In this document: positions 52,021 through 60,962 of the stretch, piece by piece
Layout: each line of letters opens with the position of its first letter
Position numbering within the stretch: the first letter of the stretch is position 1
Source of the DNA: Pseudomonas weihenstephanensis
Lineage (GTDB): Bacteria > Pseudomonadota > Gammaproteobacteria > Pseudomonadales > Pseudomonadaceae
Assembly (NCBI RefSeq): GCF_001043055.1
Contig: NZ_JYLF01000010.1
Span: forward strand, 90,468-154,467
DNA length: 64,000 nucleotides
Reading direction: 5' to 3'
Made by a program: the position numbers and the translations under genes
Notes under the pieces: model-generated
What the model was told of the DNA's origin: nothing
Seen by the model: the letters and a program-made list of their open reading frames with translations, nothing else
Database searches by the model: none

Positions 52021-53577
52021 TTAAAGGCCGGGTAAGCGTTGACGAATATCTGCGATCAATGTGTCCAGGCTTTTACTGTTGTGGGTTTCAACGTGCTTGC
52101 TGCGTAGCGCTTCGTCTGCGCCGAGTGGCTCGCGGCTTGTCTGTTGCGCGCGTACCACCTCAAGGGTGGCGTCTGAGGGGTCCTTTCCTTCGGACTGGCG
52201 ATGAGCTAGCCATCCTTCGATCACTGCATCGGGTGCCGTGCAGTCGAGGATCAAGCAAGGCACACCCGTGGACTCGGCCACGCTGGCAGCAGCGTCACGC
52301 TGATCACGCTTGAGGTAGGTGGCATCAATGACCACCGGGAAACCTGCACGCAGCACGGTTTCTGCCAATTCGTGCAGTTTTTTGTAAGTGCTGACGCTTG
52401 CGTCGGCATTGTAGATCCCTTGGCCTACAGCATTTTCAGCCTTTTGCTCACCAAACAACTGCTTGCGGATGACATCAGAGCGCAATCGAATCGCACCCAA
52501 AGACTCAACCAGACGCATGGCAACCGAGCTTTTACCCACTGCCGAAACGCCGTGCGTGATGGCGAGGAAGCGTGAAGGAATAGTGCTGTAGCTTTCTGCC
52601 AGGTTGGCGTAGTTGCGGTACTGGCGCAGCGTGGCGGCGCGTTGCACCGGGCTGGCTTCGGCCGGCATGCTGAACAGACTGACTTTGGCGCGCACCAGGG
52701 CGCGATAGGCTTTATAGAAGTTGAGCAGTTCAAGGCCCTGATAGTCGCCTGTCAGCTCCAGGTATTGGCTGACAAAACGACGCGCCAGACATTTCAGACC
52801 ACGGTCTTCGAGGTCCATTGCCAGGAAGCCGACATCGCCGTAAACATCGGTGAAACGGAAGGGTTCGTTGAACTCAATACAGTCGAAGATCACCACGTTG
52901 CCATCAATCATGGTGGCGTTACCCAGGTGAATATCACCGTGACATTCGCGGATGAAGCCTTGGACTTTGCGCTGCTCCAGCAAAGGCTTGAGGCGGATAA
53001 AGCTGGCTTCAGCCCACGCTTGAAGCGCGTCCAGTTGCTGTAGGTCTGCTTTATCTGTCAGGAAAGGTCGAATTTGATCGAAGTTTTGGCGCACTGGCTC
53101 CATCACCGCTTCAGGCGTGCCTTGATAGTGCTCAAGTGGCACGTGAGGCGCATGCGCATGGAAGTGAGCAATTTGTTGCGCCATTTCGTCGATGTGAGCG
53201 GCAGTCAGCTCGCCATTGGCCTGCAATGTGCTGAGCAGTTGGCTCTGTGGGAATTGGCGCATTTTCAGCGCATATTCGATGACAGGACCATCGCCAGCCA
53301 ATACGGGGGCTTCAGCTGTGCCCGTAATCGGCACAACGTCCAGGTACAAACCTTTAGTCAGACGCTGGTTCAAGCGCAGCTCTTCGTTGCAAAAGAACTG
53401 ACGTTTGGCTAGGTCGGTGAAATCGAGAAAGCCAAAATTAACCGGTTTTTTCAGCTTGTAGGCGTAAGGGCCGGTGAGGATCACCCAGGAAATGTGCGTT
53501 TCGATGACCTGAAACCCATCAACTTCATGTGGGTATAGGTTCGGGTTCTGTAGCGCGGCGATCAGGTTCTGGCTCAC
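52021..53577 (-). CDS. Two-domain kinase: APH-like phosphotransferase plus P-loop kinase
   Basis: 518 residues. N-terminal half (about 1-330) is an aminoglycoside-phosphotransferase-like fold with ECHGDIHLGNATMIDG (catalytic Asp) and FDCIEFNEPFRFTDV (metal Asp). C-terminal half (about 340-518) is an AAA/zeta-toxin-like kinase with Walker A HGVSAVGKSS and Asp in VVIDATYLKRDQR. Such fusions are widespread and not linked to drug resistance; substrate unknown. GTG at 53577 (VSQNLIAALQNPNLYPH) follows AAGGA at the right distance; a longer reading to 53757 would overlap mrcB. Divergent from mrcB. Confidence 0.85.
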   Translation of the reverse strand: MSQNLIAALQNPNLYPHEVDGFQVIETHISWVILTGPYAYKLKKPVNFGFLDFTDLAKRQFFCNEELRLNQRLTKGLYLDVVPITGTAEAPVLAGDGPVIEYALKMRQFPQSQLLSTLQANGELTAAHIDEMAQQIAHFHAHAPHVPLEHYQGTPEAVMEPVRQNFDQIRPFLTDKADLQQLDALQAWAEASFIRLKPLLEQRKVQGFIRECHGDIHLGNATMIDGNVVIFDCIEFNEPFRFTDVYGDVGFLAMDLEDRGLKCLARRFVSQYLELTGDYQGLELLNFYKAYRALVRAKVSLFSMPAEASPVQRAATLRQYRNYANLAESYSTIPSRFLAITHGVSAVGKSSVAMRLVESLGAIRLRSDVIRKQLFGEQKAENAVGQGIYNADASVSTYKKLHELAETVLRAGFPVVIDATYLKRDQRDAAASVAESTGVPCLILDCTAPDAVIEGWLAHRQSEGKDPSDATLEVVRAQQTSREPLGADEALRSKHVETHNSKSLDTLIADIRQRLPGL

Positions 53578-53679
53578 GATTGATCCTTCAAGGCTGGGAA
53601 AATTCAATGGGCCATTATGGCTGTTGACAGCGGTACTGCAAACCGCCGGGCTGCGCATGATGAACATGAATAAAGTGCG

Positions 53680-53693
53680 TATAATCCGCCGCC
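53680..53693 (+). promoter_or_regulatory. -10 element abutting the mrcB start
   Basis: TATAAT at 53680-53685, only 8 bases before the mrcB ATG, with no Shine-Dalgarno in between and only a poor -35. If used, transcription would begin at or next to the ATG, giving a leaderless mRNA. Confidence 0.45.
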
Positions 53694-56021
53694 ATGACTC
53701 GTACCCGATCCCCTCGTTCCCGTTCCAAACGTCCTGCTCGCGGCGGCCTTCGCCCATGGCTGGGCTGGGCGCTTAAGCTCAGTCTGGTCGGCCTGGTTGT
53801 GCTGGCAGGTTTTGCCGTTTACCTCGACGCTATCGTTCAGGAGAAATTCTCCGGTAAGCGCTGGACTATCCCGGCCAAGGTTTACGCCCGGCCTCTGGAG
53901 CTGTTCGTCGGCCAAAAGCTGAGCAAGAACGACTTCCTGACGGAACTCGATGCTTTGGGTTACCGGCGTGAAAACGCGATCAGTGGCCCTGGCGCGGCGT
54001 CCGTGAATGGCAATACGGTTGACCTCAACACCCGCGGTTTTCAGTTTTATGAAGGCGCTGAGAAAGCGCAGCCGGTGCGTGTGCGTTTTTCTGGCGATTA
54101 TGTGGCTGAGCTATCGGCGTCCAACGGCTCCAAACTGCCAGTGGTGCGTCTTGAGCCGCTATTGATTGGCGGGCTTTACCCCAAGAACCTTGAAGACCGC
54201 ATTCTGATCAATATCGATCAAGTGCCGCCGTTTCTGCTGGAAACGCTGGTGACGGTTGAAGATCGTGATTTTTACCATCACTTGGGCGTTTCGCCGAAGT
54301 CGATTGCCCGTGCTATTTGGGTCAACTCATCCTCCGGGCAAATGCGTCAGGGCGGCAGTACGCTCACGCAGCAGTTGGTCAAAAACTTCTACCTGACTAA
54401 TGAGCGCAGCCTGAGCCGCAAGCTGACCGAAGCGATGATGGCGTTACTGCTGGAGTTGCATTACGACAAGCGGGAGATCCTTGAGGCTTACCTCAACGAG
54501 GTTTTTGTCGGCCAGGACGGTCAGCGTGCGGTGCATGGTTTTGGTCTGGCCAGTCAGTTCTTCTTCAGTCAGCCATTGGCGGAACTCAAGCTGCACCAAG
54601 TGGCGCTATTGGTGGGAATGGTCAAAGGGCCCTCGGCTTATAACCCGCGTCGTTATCCGGAACGTGCGCTTGAGCGACGTAATTTGGTACTCGACTTGCT
54701 GGAGCAGCAGGGCGTGGCAACCGCGGAGCAAGTGGCAGCGGCCAAGAAAATGCCTCTGGGTGTGACCAAGCGCGGCAGTTTGGCCGACAGTTCTTTCCCA
54801 GGCTTTCTTGATTTGGTGAAGCGTCAGTTGCGTGAAGATTATCGCGACGAAGATTTGACCGAAGAGGGGCTGCGAATTTTCACTAGCTTTGACCCGATTT
54901 TGCAAATGAAGTCCGAAGCTGCCGTGGGCGAAACCTTCAAGCGTCTGGCTGGGCGCAAAGGTGCTGATGAAGTTGAAGCAGCCATGGTGGTGACCAACCC
55001 GGAGACCGGTGAAGTCCAGGCTTTGATTGGCAGTCGTGTGCCAGGTTACGCGGGCTTCAATCGTGCGCTGGATGCGGTACGTCCGATTGGCTCATTGATT
55101 AAGCCCGCCGTGTATTTGACGGCTCTTGAGCGCCCGAGTCAGTACACACTGACCAGTTGGTTGTCAGACGAACCGTTGTCGATTAAAGGTGCGGACGGGC
55201 AAGTCTGGAAACCTCAGAACTATGACCGCCGCTCTCATGGCACGGTTTTCCTTTATCAGTCGATGATGAACTCCTACAACTTGGGCACTGTGCGTCTGGG
55301 TCAGGAAGTGGGGGTGCCGAATGTACTCAAGACCCTGGCGCGGCTGGGTGTGGAGCGCGAGTTTCCGGCGTTCCCTTCCATGTTGTTAGGGGCTGGCGCA
55401 CTCAGCCCGATGGAAGTGGCGACGATGTATCAGACCTTGGCCAACGGTGGCTTTAATACGCCGATGCGCGGGATTCGCAGTGTGTTGACGGCCGAAGGCG
55501 AACCGCTCAAGCGCTACCCGTTCCAGATCCAGCAGCGCTTTGATCCGGGCTCGATCTACCTGATTCAAAACGCTATGCAGCACGTGATGCGTGAAGGCAC
55601 CGGGCGCTCGGTTTACAACGTATTGCCCAAAAGCCTCGCGTTGGCGGGTAAAACGGGCACCAGTAACGATTCGCGTGACAGCTGGTTTGCAGGGTTCAGT
55701 CAGGATGTGTTGGCCGTCGTTTGGCTGGGGCGTGATGACAACGGCAAAACACCGTTCACGGGTGCAACGGGTGCTTTGCAGGTATGGACCAGCTTTATGA
55801 ACAAGGCCGATCCATTGCCGCTGGACATGCCGCAGCCGGATAACATCGTGCAAGCCTGGATTGACCCGCATACCGGGCAAGGGTCTGATGCCAACTGCCC
55901 TGGAGCGGTGCAGATGCCGTATATTCGCGGCAGTGAACCGCCAGCGGGTGCCAGTTGCGCAGCGCAAACGCCTGCAACCGGTGACGCTGTGATGGATTGG
56001 GTCAAGGGCTGGTTGAATTAA
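53694..56021 (+). CDS. mrcB: Penicillin-binding protein 1B (class A PBP)
   Basis: Bifunctional peptidoglycan synthase in the inner membrane. 775 residues. Short basic cytoplasmic tail (1-22), one membrane helix (about 25-47), a UB2H-type domain (about 60-150), glycosyltransferase GT51 with catalytic Glu189 in VEDRDFYHH and the RQGGSTLTQQLVKN motif, and a transpeptidase with Ser467 (SLIK), the SYN motif in MNSYNLG and KTGT near residue 652. UB2H presence fits activation by an outer-membrane lipoprotein, and such a gene (lpoP) follows 16 bases downstream. Also called ponB. Confidence 0.97.
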   Translation: MTRTRSPRSRSKRPARGGLRPWLGWALKLSLVGLVVLAGFAVYLDAIVQEKFSGKRWTIPAKVYARPLELFVGQKLSKNDFLTELDALGYRRENAISGPGAASVNGNTVDLNTRGFQFYEGAEKAQPVRVRFSGDYVAELSASNGSKLPVVRLEPLLIGGLYPKNLEDRILINIDQVPPFLLETLVTVEDRDFYHHLGVSPKSIARAIWVNSSSGQMRQGGSTLTQQLVKNFYLTNERSLSRKLTEAMMALLLELHYDKREILEAYLNEVFVGQDGQRAVHGFGLASQFFFSQPLAELKLHQVALLVGMVKGPSAYNPRRYPERALERRNLVLDLLEQQGVATAEQVAAAKKMPLGVTKRGSLADSSFPGFLDLVKRQLREDYRDEDLTEEGLRIFTSFDPILQMKSEAAVGETFKRLAGRKGADEVEAAMVVTNPETGEVQALIGSRVPGYAGFNRALDAVRPIGSLIKPAVYLTALERPSQYTLTSWLSDEPLSIKGADGQVWKPQNYDRRSHGTVFLYQSMMNSYNLGTVRLGQEVGVPNVLKTLARLGVEREFPAFPSMLLGAGALSPMEVATMYQTLANGGFNTPMRGIRSVLTAEGEPLKRYPFQIQQRFDPGSIYLIQNAMQHVMREGTGRSVYNVLPKSLALAGKTGTSNDSRDSWFAGFSQDVLAVVWLGRDDNGKTPFTGATGALQVWTSFMNKADPLPLDMPQPDNIVQAWIDPHTGQGSDANCPGAVQMPYIRGSEPPAGASCAAQTPATGDAVMDWVKGWLN

Positions 56022-56037
56022 GCAAAGAGGGTTTGAC

Positions 56038-56775
56038 GTGAATAAGTGGTGGTTTCCGGCTGTAACAGCCCTGGCTTTGCTCAATGGTTGCGCCAGCGTG
56101 CCGCAGGGTTCAATCCCTGTGGTCGACTCAGGTGTACCGGTGTCGAATAACGAACGTATTTCGGCCCAGCGCACGGCCGGGAATTACCCGCAAGCAGCTG
56201 CGCCACGTGCTGCGCAGTCTCAGGCAATTGCTCAGGACTCGGGTGTGGTCGTGATGATTCCGGGTGGTGGTGCGGCAGTGTCGACCCCGATCAGCACCGA
56301 ACCGTTTACGCCGGGGCCGATTACTCCCGGCCCTGCAGCGGCGCCAATCAGTACCGGCAGTTACACGCCGGGGGCTGCCTACAGCGCACCGACACCGATT
56401 ACGCCAAGTGGAATCCCGTCTAACAGTGGCGGGCTGGCGGCCGATGAACAACTGGATGGTCCGGTGCTGGCGCTGCTTACAACGGCTCAACAGCAACAAG
56501 CCACGGGCGACTTGAATGGTGCCTCATCCAGTCTTGAGCGAGCGCAACGTGTCGCGCCCCGTGAACCGCAGGTGCTCTATCGACTGGCGCAAGTTCGTAT
56601 GGCGCAAGGGGACGCGGCTCAGGCCGAGCAGTTTGCGCGTCGCGGTTTGACATTCGCCAATGGACGACCCGATTTGCAAGCCAGCCTGTGGGGGTTGATT
56701 GCACAAGCGCGTGATAAACAAGGTGATGCCGCTGGCGCTGCATTGGCTCGTCAAAAAGCCAAGGTAAGTCTGTGA
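56038..56775 (+). CDS. lpoP: TPR outer-membrane lipoprotein, probable PBP1b activator LpoP
   Basis: 245 residues. Lipoprotein signal with lipobox LNGC (Cys18), then a long Pro/Thr/Gly-rich disordered stretch (about 25-135), useful for reaching through the periplasm, and C-terminal tetratricopeptide repeats (about 140-240, e.g. LLTTAQQQQATGDLNGASSS and YRLAQVRMAQGDAAQAEQFA). This architecture and the place right after mrcB match LpoP, the activator of PBP1b described in P. aeruginosa. GTG start after AGAGGG. The next gene overlaps by one base. Confidence 0.85.
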   Translation: MNKWWFPAVTALALLNGCASVPQGSIPVVDSGVPVSNNERISAQRTAGNYPQAAAPRAAQSQAIAQDSGVVVMIPGGGAAVSTPISTEPFTPGPITPGPAAAPISTGSYTPGAAYSAPTPITPSGIPSNSGGLAADEQLDGPVLALLTTAQQQQATGDLNGASSSLERAQRVAPREPQVLYRLAQVRMAQGDAAQAEQFARRGLTFANGRPDLQASLWGLIAQARDKQGDAAGAALARQKAKVSL

Positions 56776-57104
56776 TGGATGCCCGCTTTCCCCTAATCGC
56801 TGAACAGTTGTTGTTGATTGAGCGTGAGTTGCGCTTACAGGGCTGGTGGGACGCGGAGTCCCCCGGCGCCAACGCGCTGTGCAGTGTCGAGCCTTTTTCG
56901 GTGGATAAGCTGGACTTCCATCAGTGGTTGCAATGGATTTTTCTGGTAAGGATGAAGCAGATTCTTGAGCAGAATCTACCACTGCCCAACGCGTCGGGAA
57001 TTCTTGAAATGGCCGAAATGGTGTATGCCGATCGGCCGCAAGAGAGCCTTGGTCTGCGTGACGCGCTGAAAAAAATCGACCAATTGATCGTCGACGCTCG
57101 TTAA
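56775..57104 (+). CDS. YqcC family protein (DUF446)
   Basis: 109 residues of the YqcC/DUF446 family, an all-helical small protein: LIAEQLLLIERELRLQGWW, FHQWLQWIFLVRMKQIL and LGLRDALKKIDQLI are characteristic. In enterobacteria the homologue sits beside truC (tRNA pseudouridine synthase C), but no truC is adjacent here. ATG at 56775 overlaps the lpoP stop (TGATG), so it is the third gene of an mrcB-lpoP-yqcC unit. Function unknown. Confidence 0.87.
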   Translation: MDARFPLIAEQLLLIERELRLQGWWDAESPGANALCSVEPFSVDKLDFHQWLQWIFLVRMKQILEQNLPLPNASGILEMAEMVYADRPQESLGLRDALKKIDQLIVDAR

Positions 57105-57241
57105 TTGCCTGACGGCCCGCTTTTTCGGCAGTCGTGCGCATATTTCTACCGCTTTGCGCCATTCACGCGAGTTTTATCCCTCACCAAACCCATTTATTTC
57201 ATGTTCAGATGCGCGTAGTTGGAAAAAAGCGCAATTTTTAC

Positions 57242-57270
57242 TTGACTTGGATGGGGTGAATGAGAAGAAT
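57242..57270 (+). promoter_or_regulatory. Predicted sigma-70 promoter for ilvIH
   Basis: TTGACT (57242-57247), 17-base spacer, AAGAAT (57265-57270). Predicted start near 57277 gives a leader of about 260 bases before ilvI. Confidence 0.6.
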
Positions 57271-57276
57271 CGAAAG

Positions 57277-57535
57277 TCCGCTGTAGAGGGACTGCCAGAA
57301 GCAGGCCCTCTCAGCAGATCATGAGGCGCACACCCGCGCCGACCTGTTACACCCGCAACGCGTTACCTCGCGCTGGGTGGGAAAACTCCGCAATATTTGG
57401 AGGGCTCCCAATACTTGCTCAGTCAGTGCTGACGTAGTCGGCGACCACCGTCGCTCATGCTCTGCTGAAAAGTAAACCTATTAAGACCCGTTCGTTTTTT
57501 GCGATCGGTATTCTGGCGTTTTAGAGGTGAACAAC
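57277..57535 (+). promoter_or_regulatory. Long structured leader of ilvI
   Basis: About 260 bases without a gene. Seen: a stem GAGGG-A-CTGC / GCAG-G-CCCTC (57286-57310); palindromes TCAG-TG-CTGA and GTCGGCGACCACCGTCG-like pairings near 57420-57455; a 38-codon open frame 57321-57437 that is not a branched-chain run. No T-run terminator is obvious before ilvI. It may hold a regulatory RNA, type not recognised. Confidence 0.45.
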
Positions 57536-59260
57536 GTGGAGCTTTTATCTGGCGGTGAGATGCTGGTCCGCTTTTTGCGCGACGAAGGTGTCAAACATAT
57601 CTACGGGTACCCTGGTGGTGCTCTCCTGCACGTCTACGACGCACTGTTCAAAGAACCGGAAGTGACTCACATCCTGGTTCGTCACGAGCAAGCGGCGACC
57701 CATATGGCTGACGGTTATGCCCGTGCCACCGGTAAAGCCGGTGTGGTACTGGTGACTTCCGGGCCGGGTGCTACCAATGCCATTACCGGTATTGCTACCG
57801 CCTATATGGACTCCATTCCGATGGTGATCATTTCCGGCCAGGTGCCTAGCACCATGGTCGGCACCGATGCGTTCCAGGAAACCGACATGATCGGTATTTC
57901 CCGGCCGATCGTGAAGCACAGCTTTATGATCAAGCATGCTTCGGAGATCCCGGAGGTCATGAAAAAGGCGTTCTATCTCGCGCAGTCCGGTCGCCCTGGT
58001 CCAGTGGTTGTCGATATCCCTAAAGATATGACAAACCCGGCTGAGAAGTTCGAATACGTTTTTCCGAAAAAAGCCAAGTTGCGCTCTTATAGTCCAGCGG
58101 TTCGTGGACACTCCGGGCAAATCCGTAAAGCAGCAGAAATGTTGCTTGCGGCCAAGCGCCCGGTTCTTTACGCAGGCGGCGGCGTTATCTTGGGCGGCGG
58201 TTCTGCACCGTTGACTGAGCTGGCGAAAATGCTCAACGTGCCCGTGACCAATACGTTGATGGGATTGGGCGCTTACCCTGGCACTGATCGTCAGTTCATT
58301 GGCATGTTGGGAATGCACGGCAGCTTTACGGCCAACATGACCATGCATAACGCAGATGTCATTTTGGCGGTGGGTGCGCGCTTTGATGATCGTGTCATCA
58401 ACGGCCCATCCAAGTTTTGCCCGAATGCCAAGATCATCCATGTCGATATCGACCCGGCATCCATCTCCAAAACCATCAAGGCGGACGTGCCGATCGTTGG
58501 CCCGGTTGAGAGTGTAATGACCGAAATGGTCGCGATTCTCAAGGAAATTGGCGAAAAGCCTAATGCCGAAGCGGTTGCCGCCTGGTGGAAGCAGATTGAC
58601 GAGTGGCGTGGTGATCGCGGTCTGTTCCCATATGAAAAGGGCGACGGCAGCAAGATCAAGCCACAAGCCGTTATCGAAATGCTTTGCGAAGTGACCAAGG
58701 GCGATGCATATGTCACCTCTGATGTCGGGCAGCACCAGATGTTTGCCGCCCAATACTATCGCTTCAACAAGCCGAATCGCTGGATCAATTCCGGTGGTCT
58801 GGGAACGATGGGTTTTGGTTTCCCGGCAGCGATGGGTGTGAAGCTGAATTTTCCTGATGCCGATGTCGCTTGTGTGACAGGCGAAGGGAGTATTCAGATG
58901 AATATTCAGGAGTTGTCTACTTGTTTGCAGTACGACTTGCCCGTAAAGATCATCAGCCTGAATAACGGCGTGTTGGGGATGGTTCGCCAGTGGCAGGATA
59001 TGAACTACGGCAGTCGTCATTCGCATTCCTACATGGAGTCGTTGCCTGACTTCGTCAAGCTGGCCGAAGCGTATGGTCATGTGGGAATTCGCATCACCGA
59101 CCTGAAAGACCTGAAGCCGAAGATGGAAGAAGCTTTCGCCATGAAAGATCGCTTGGTGTTCCTGGATATTCAGGTGGATACCAGTGAGCACGTGTACCCG
59201 ATGCAGATCAAAGATGGGTCCATGCGAGACATGTGGCTGAGCAAGACGGAGCGTACTTAA
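57536..59260 (+). CDS. ilvI: Acetolactate synthase large subunit
   Basis: ThDP-dependent first step of valine, leucine and isoleucine synthesis, making acetolactate or acetohydroxybutyrate. 574 residues. ThDP-activating Glu in RHEQAATHMADGYAR, FAD/ThDP segments GPGATNAITGIATAYMDSIP and GEGSIQMNIQELST (ThDP motif GEGS...N). GTG at 57536 (VELLSGGEMLVRFL) follows GAGGTG; an in-frame GTG at 57527 is the alternative. ilvH starts 2 bases after the stop. Confidence 0.97.
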   Translation: MELLSGGEMLVRFLRDEGVKHIYGYPGGALLHVYDALFKEPEVTHILVRHEQAATHMADGYARATGKAGVVLVTSGPGATNAITGIATAYMDSIPMVIISGQVPSTMVGTDAFQETDMIGISRPIVKHSFMIKHASEIPEVMKKAFYLAQSGRPGPVVVDIPKDMTNPAEKFEYVFPKKAKLRSYSPAVRGHSGQIRKAAEMLLAAKRPVLYAGGGVILGGGSAPLTELAKMLNVPVTNTLMGLGAYPGTDRQFIGMLGMHGSFTANMTMHNADVILAVGARFDDRVINGPSKFCPNAKIIHVDIDPASISKTIKADVPIVGPVESVMTEMVAILKEIGEKPNAEAVAAWWKQIDEWRGDRGLFPYEKGDGSKIKPQAVIEMLCEVTKGDAYVTSDVGQHQMFAAQYYRFNKPNRWINSGGLGTMGFGFPAAMGVKLNFPDADVACVTGEGSIQMNIQELSTCLQYDLPVKIISLNNGVLGMVRQWQDMNYGSRHSHSYMESLPDFVKLAEAYGHVGIRITDLKDLKPKMEEAFAMKDRLVFLDIQVDTSEHVYPMQIKDGSMRDMWLSKTERT

Positions 59261-59262
59261 TC

Positions 59263-59754
59263 ATGCGGCACATTATTTCTTTGCTTCTTGAGAACGAACC
59301 GGGTGCTTTGTCTCGTGTTGTCGGGCTTTTTTCGCAACGTAACTACAACATTGAAAGCCTGACCGTGGCGCCGACTGAAGACCCGACCTTGTCGCGTCTG
59401 ACGCTGACCACGGTGGGGCACGATGAAGTCATCGAGCAGATCACTAAAAACCTGAACAAGCTGATTGAAGTGGTCAAGTTGGTCGACCTGTCCGAGAGCG
59501 CTCACATTGAGCGTGAGTTGATGTTGGTCAAGATCAAGGCCACGGGTGCTCAGCGTGCGGAGATCAAGCGGACGACGGACATATTTCGTGGCCAGATAGT
59601 TGATGTCAGCGCCAGTGTTTATACCGTTCAATTGACCGGTACAAGTGACAAGCTCGATAGTTTCATTCAATCGATTGGAACCGCTTCGATCCTGGAAACA
59701 GTGCGCAGTGGCGTCACCGGGATAGCCCGTGGCGATAAAGTACTCAGCCTCTAA
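59263..59754 (+). CDS. ilvH: Acetolactate synthase small (regulatory) subunit
   Basis: 163 residues. ACT domain at the N-terminus (HIISLLLENEPGALSRVVGLFSQRNYNIESL pattern, the valine-binding site in E. coli IlvH) and a second ACT-like half. It confers feedback inhibition by valine on IlvI. ATG at 59263, immediately after ilvI; ilvC follows after 48 bases containing a short direct repeat (ATGGCCTGA/ATGGCCTGG). Confidence 0.96.
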   Translation: MRHIISLLLENEPGALSRVVGLFSQRNYNIESLTVAPTEDPTLSRLTLTTVGHDEVIEQITKNLNKLIEVVKLVDLSESAHIERELMLVKIKATGAQRAEIKRTTDIFRGQIVDVSASVYTVQLTGTSDKLDSFIQSIGTASILETVRSGVTGIARGDKVLSL

Positions 59755-59802
59755 AACAAATAAGTGCTAATGGCCTGAATGGCCTGGATATAAGGGAAAA
59801 TC

Positions 59803-60819
59803 ATGAAAGTTTATTACGACAAAGACTGCGACCTTTCGATCATCCAGGGCAAAAAAGTAGCCATCATTGGTTACGGCTCCCAGGGTCACGCTCAAGCCTG
59901 CAACTTGAAAGACTCCGGCGTTGACGTGACTGTAGGTCTGCGCAAAGGTTCGGCTACTGTCGCTAAAGCTGAGGCTCACGGCCTGAAAGTGACTGACGTT
60001 GCAAGCGCTGTTGCTGCTGCTGACGTGGTCATGATTCTTACCCCGGACGAGTTCCAGTCGTCGCTGTACAAGAACGAAATCGAACCTAACATCAAGAAAG
60101 GCGCCACGTTGGCCTTCTCTCACGGTTTTGCGATCCATTACAACCAGGTTGTACCGCGTGCTGACCTCGACGTAATCATGATTGCACCGAAAGCTCCTGG
60201 CCACACCGTGCGTTCCGAGTTCGTGAAAGGCGGTGGTATTCCTGACCTGATCGCGATCTACCAGGATGCTTCGGGCAATGCCAAAAACGTTGCTCTGTCT
60301 TACGCGTCGGGCGTGGGCGGCGGCCGTACCGGTATCATCGAAACCACCTTCAAGGACGAAACTGAAACTGACTTGTTCGGTGAGCAGGCCGTTCTCTGCG
60401 GCGGTACCGTTGAGCTGGTCAAAGCAGGCTTTGAAACACTGGTTGAAGCCGGTTACGCGCCAGAAATGGCTTACTTCGAGTGCTTGCACGAATTGAAGTT
60501 GATCGTTGACCTCATGTACGAAGGCGGTATCGCCAACATGAACTACTCGATCTCCAACAACGCAGAGTACGGCGAGTACGTGACGGGGCCGGAAGTGATC
60601 AACGCTGAATCCCGCCAGGCAATGCGTAATGCGCTCAAGCGCATTCAGGATGGCGAGTACGCGAAGATGTTCATCAGTGAGGGGGCTACAGGCTACCCAT
60701 CGATGACTGCCAAGCGTCGTAACAACGCAGCTCACGGCATCGAAATCATCGGCGAGCAATTGCGCTCGATGATGCCTTGGATCGGTGCGAACAAAATCGT
60801 CGACAAAGCTAAAAACTAA
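59803..60819 (+). CDS. ilvC: Ketol-acid reductoisomerase (NADP+)
   Basis: Second common step of branched-chain amino acid synthesis. 338 residues, the short class I form. NADPH motif GYGSQGHAQACNLKDSG with the following RKGS loop, KAPGHTVR, and metal-binding Glu/Asp residues in DETETDLFGEQAVLCGG and ELKLIVDLMYEGG are seen. Followed by a strong terminator, which closes ilvIHC. Confidence 0.98.
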   Translation: MKVYYDKDCDLSIIQGKKVAIIGYGSQGHAQACNLKDSGVDVTVGLRKGSATVAKAEAHGLKVTDVASAVAAADVVMILTPDEFQSSLYKNEIEPNIKKGATLAFSHGFAIHYNQVVPRADLDVIMIAPKAPGHTVRSEFVKGGGIPDLIAIYQDASGNAKNVALSYASGVGGGRTGIIETTFKDETETDLFGEQAVLCGGTVELVKAGFETLVEAGYAPEMAYFECLHELKLIVDLMYEGGIANMNYSISNNAEYGEYVTGPEVINAESRQAMRNALKRIQDGEYAKMFISEGATGYPSMTAKRRNNAAHGIEIIGEQLRSMMPWIGANKIVDKAKN

Positions 60820-60838
60820 GTTTTTGACGTAAAGAAAG

Positions 60839-60861
60839 ACGCGGCCTCGGCCGCGTTTTTT
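60839..60861 (+). terminator. Intrinsic terminator after ilvC
   Basis: Stem CGCGGC / GCCGCG on a CTCG loop followed by six T, 20 bases after the ilvC stop. Confidence 0.9.
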
Positions 60862-60962
60862 CGTTTAAGGGGTGGCTTCTGGTATAAAGCATGATTGTTT
60901 GCGAACCCGCGATGGTCGCAAGCCTCTATCGAAACTTTCCATATCGTTGCAAGGTAATGTCC

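Noticed and set aside
52021..53577. Aminoglycoside phosphotransferase resistance gene
   Set aside because: Only the N-terminal half has an APH-like fold; the fusion to a P-loop kinase is a widespread housekeeping-type architecture, and there are no mobile-element signs.
57321..57437. 38-codon ORF as an ilv leader peptide
   Set aside because: Only seven scattered Leu/Ile/Val residues, no run, no ribosome binding site and no downstream terminator, so it does not look like a branched-chain attenuator peptide.
57545..59191. 548-codon open frame opposite ilvI
   Set aside because: Shadow of ilvI codon bias; no start signal or family resemblance.
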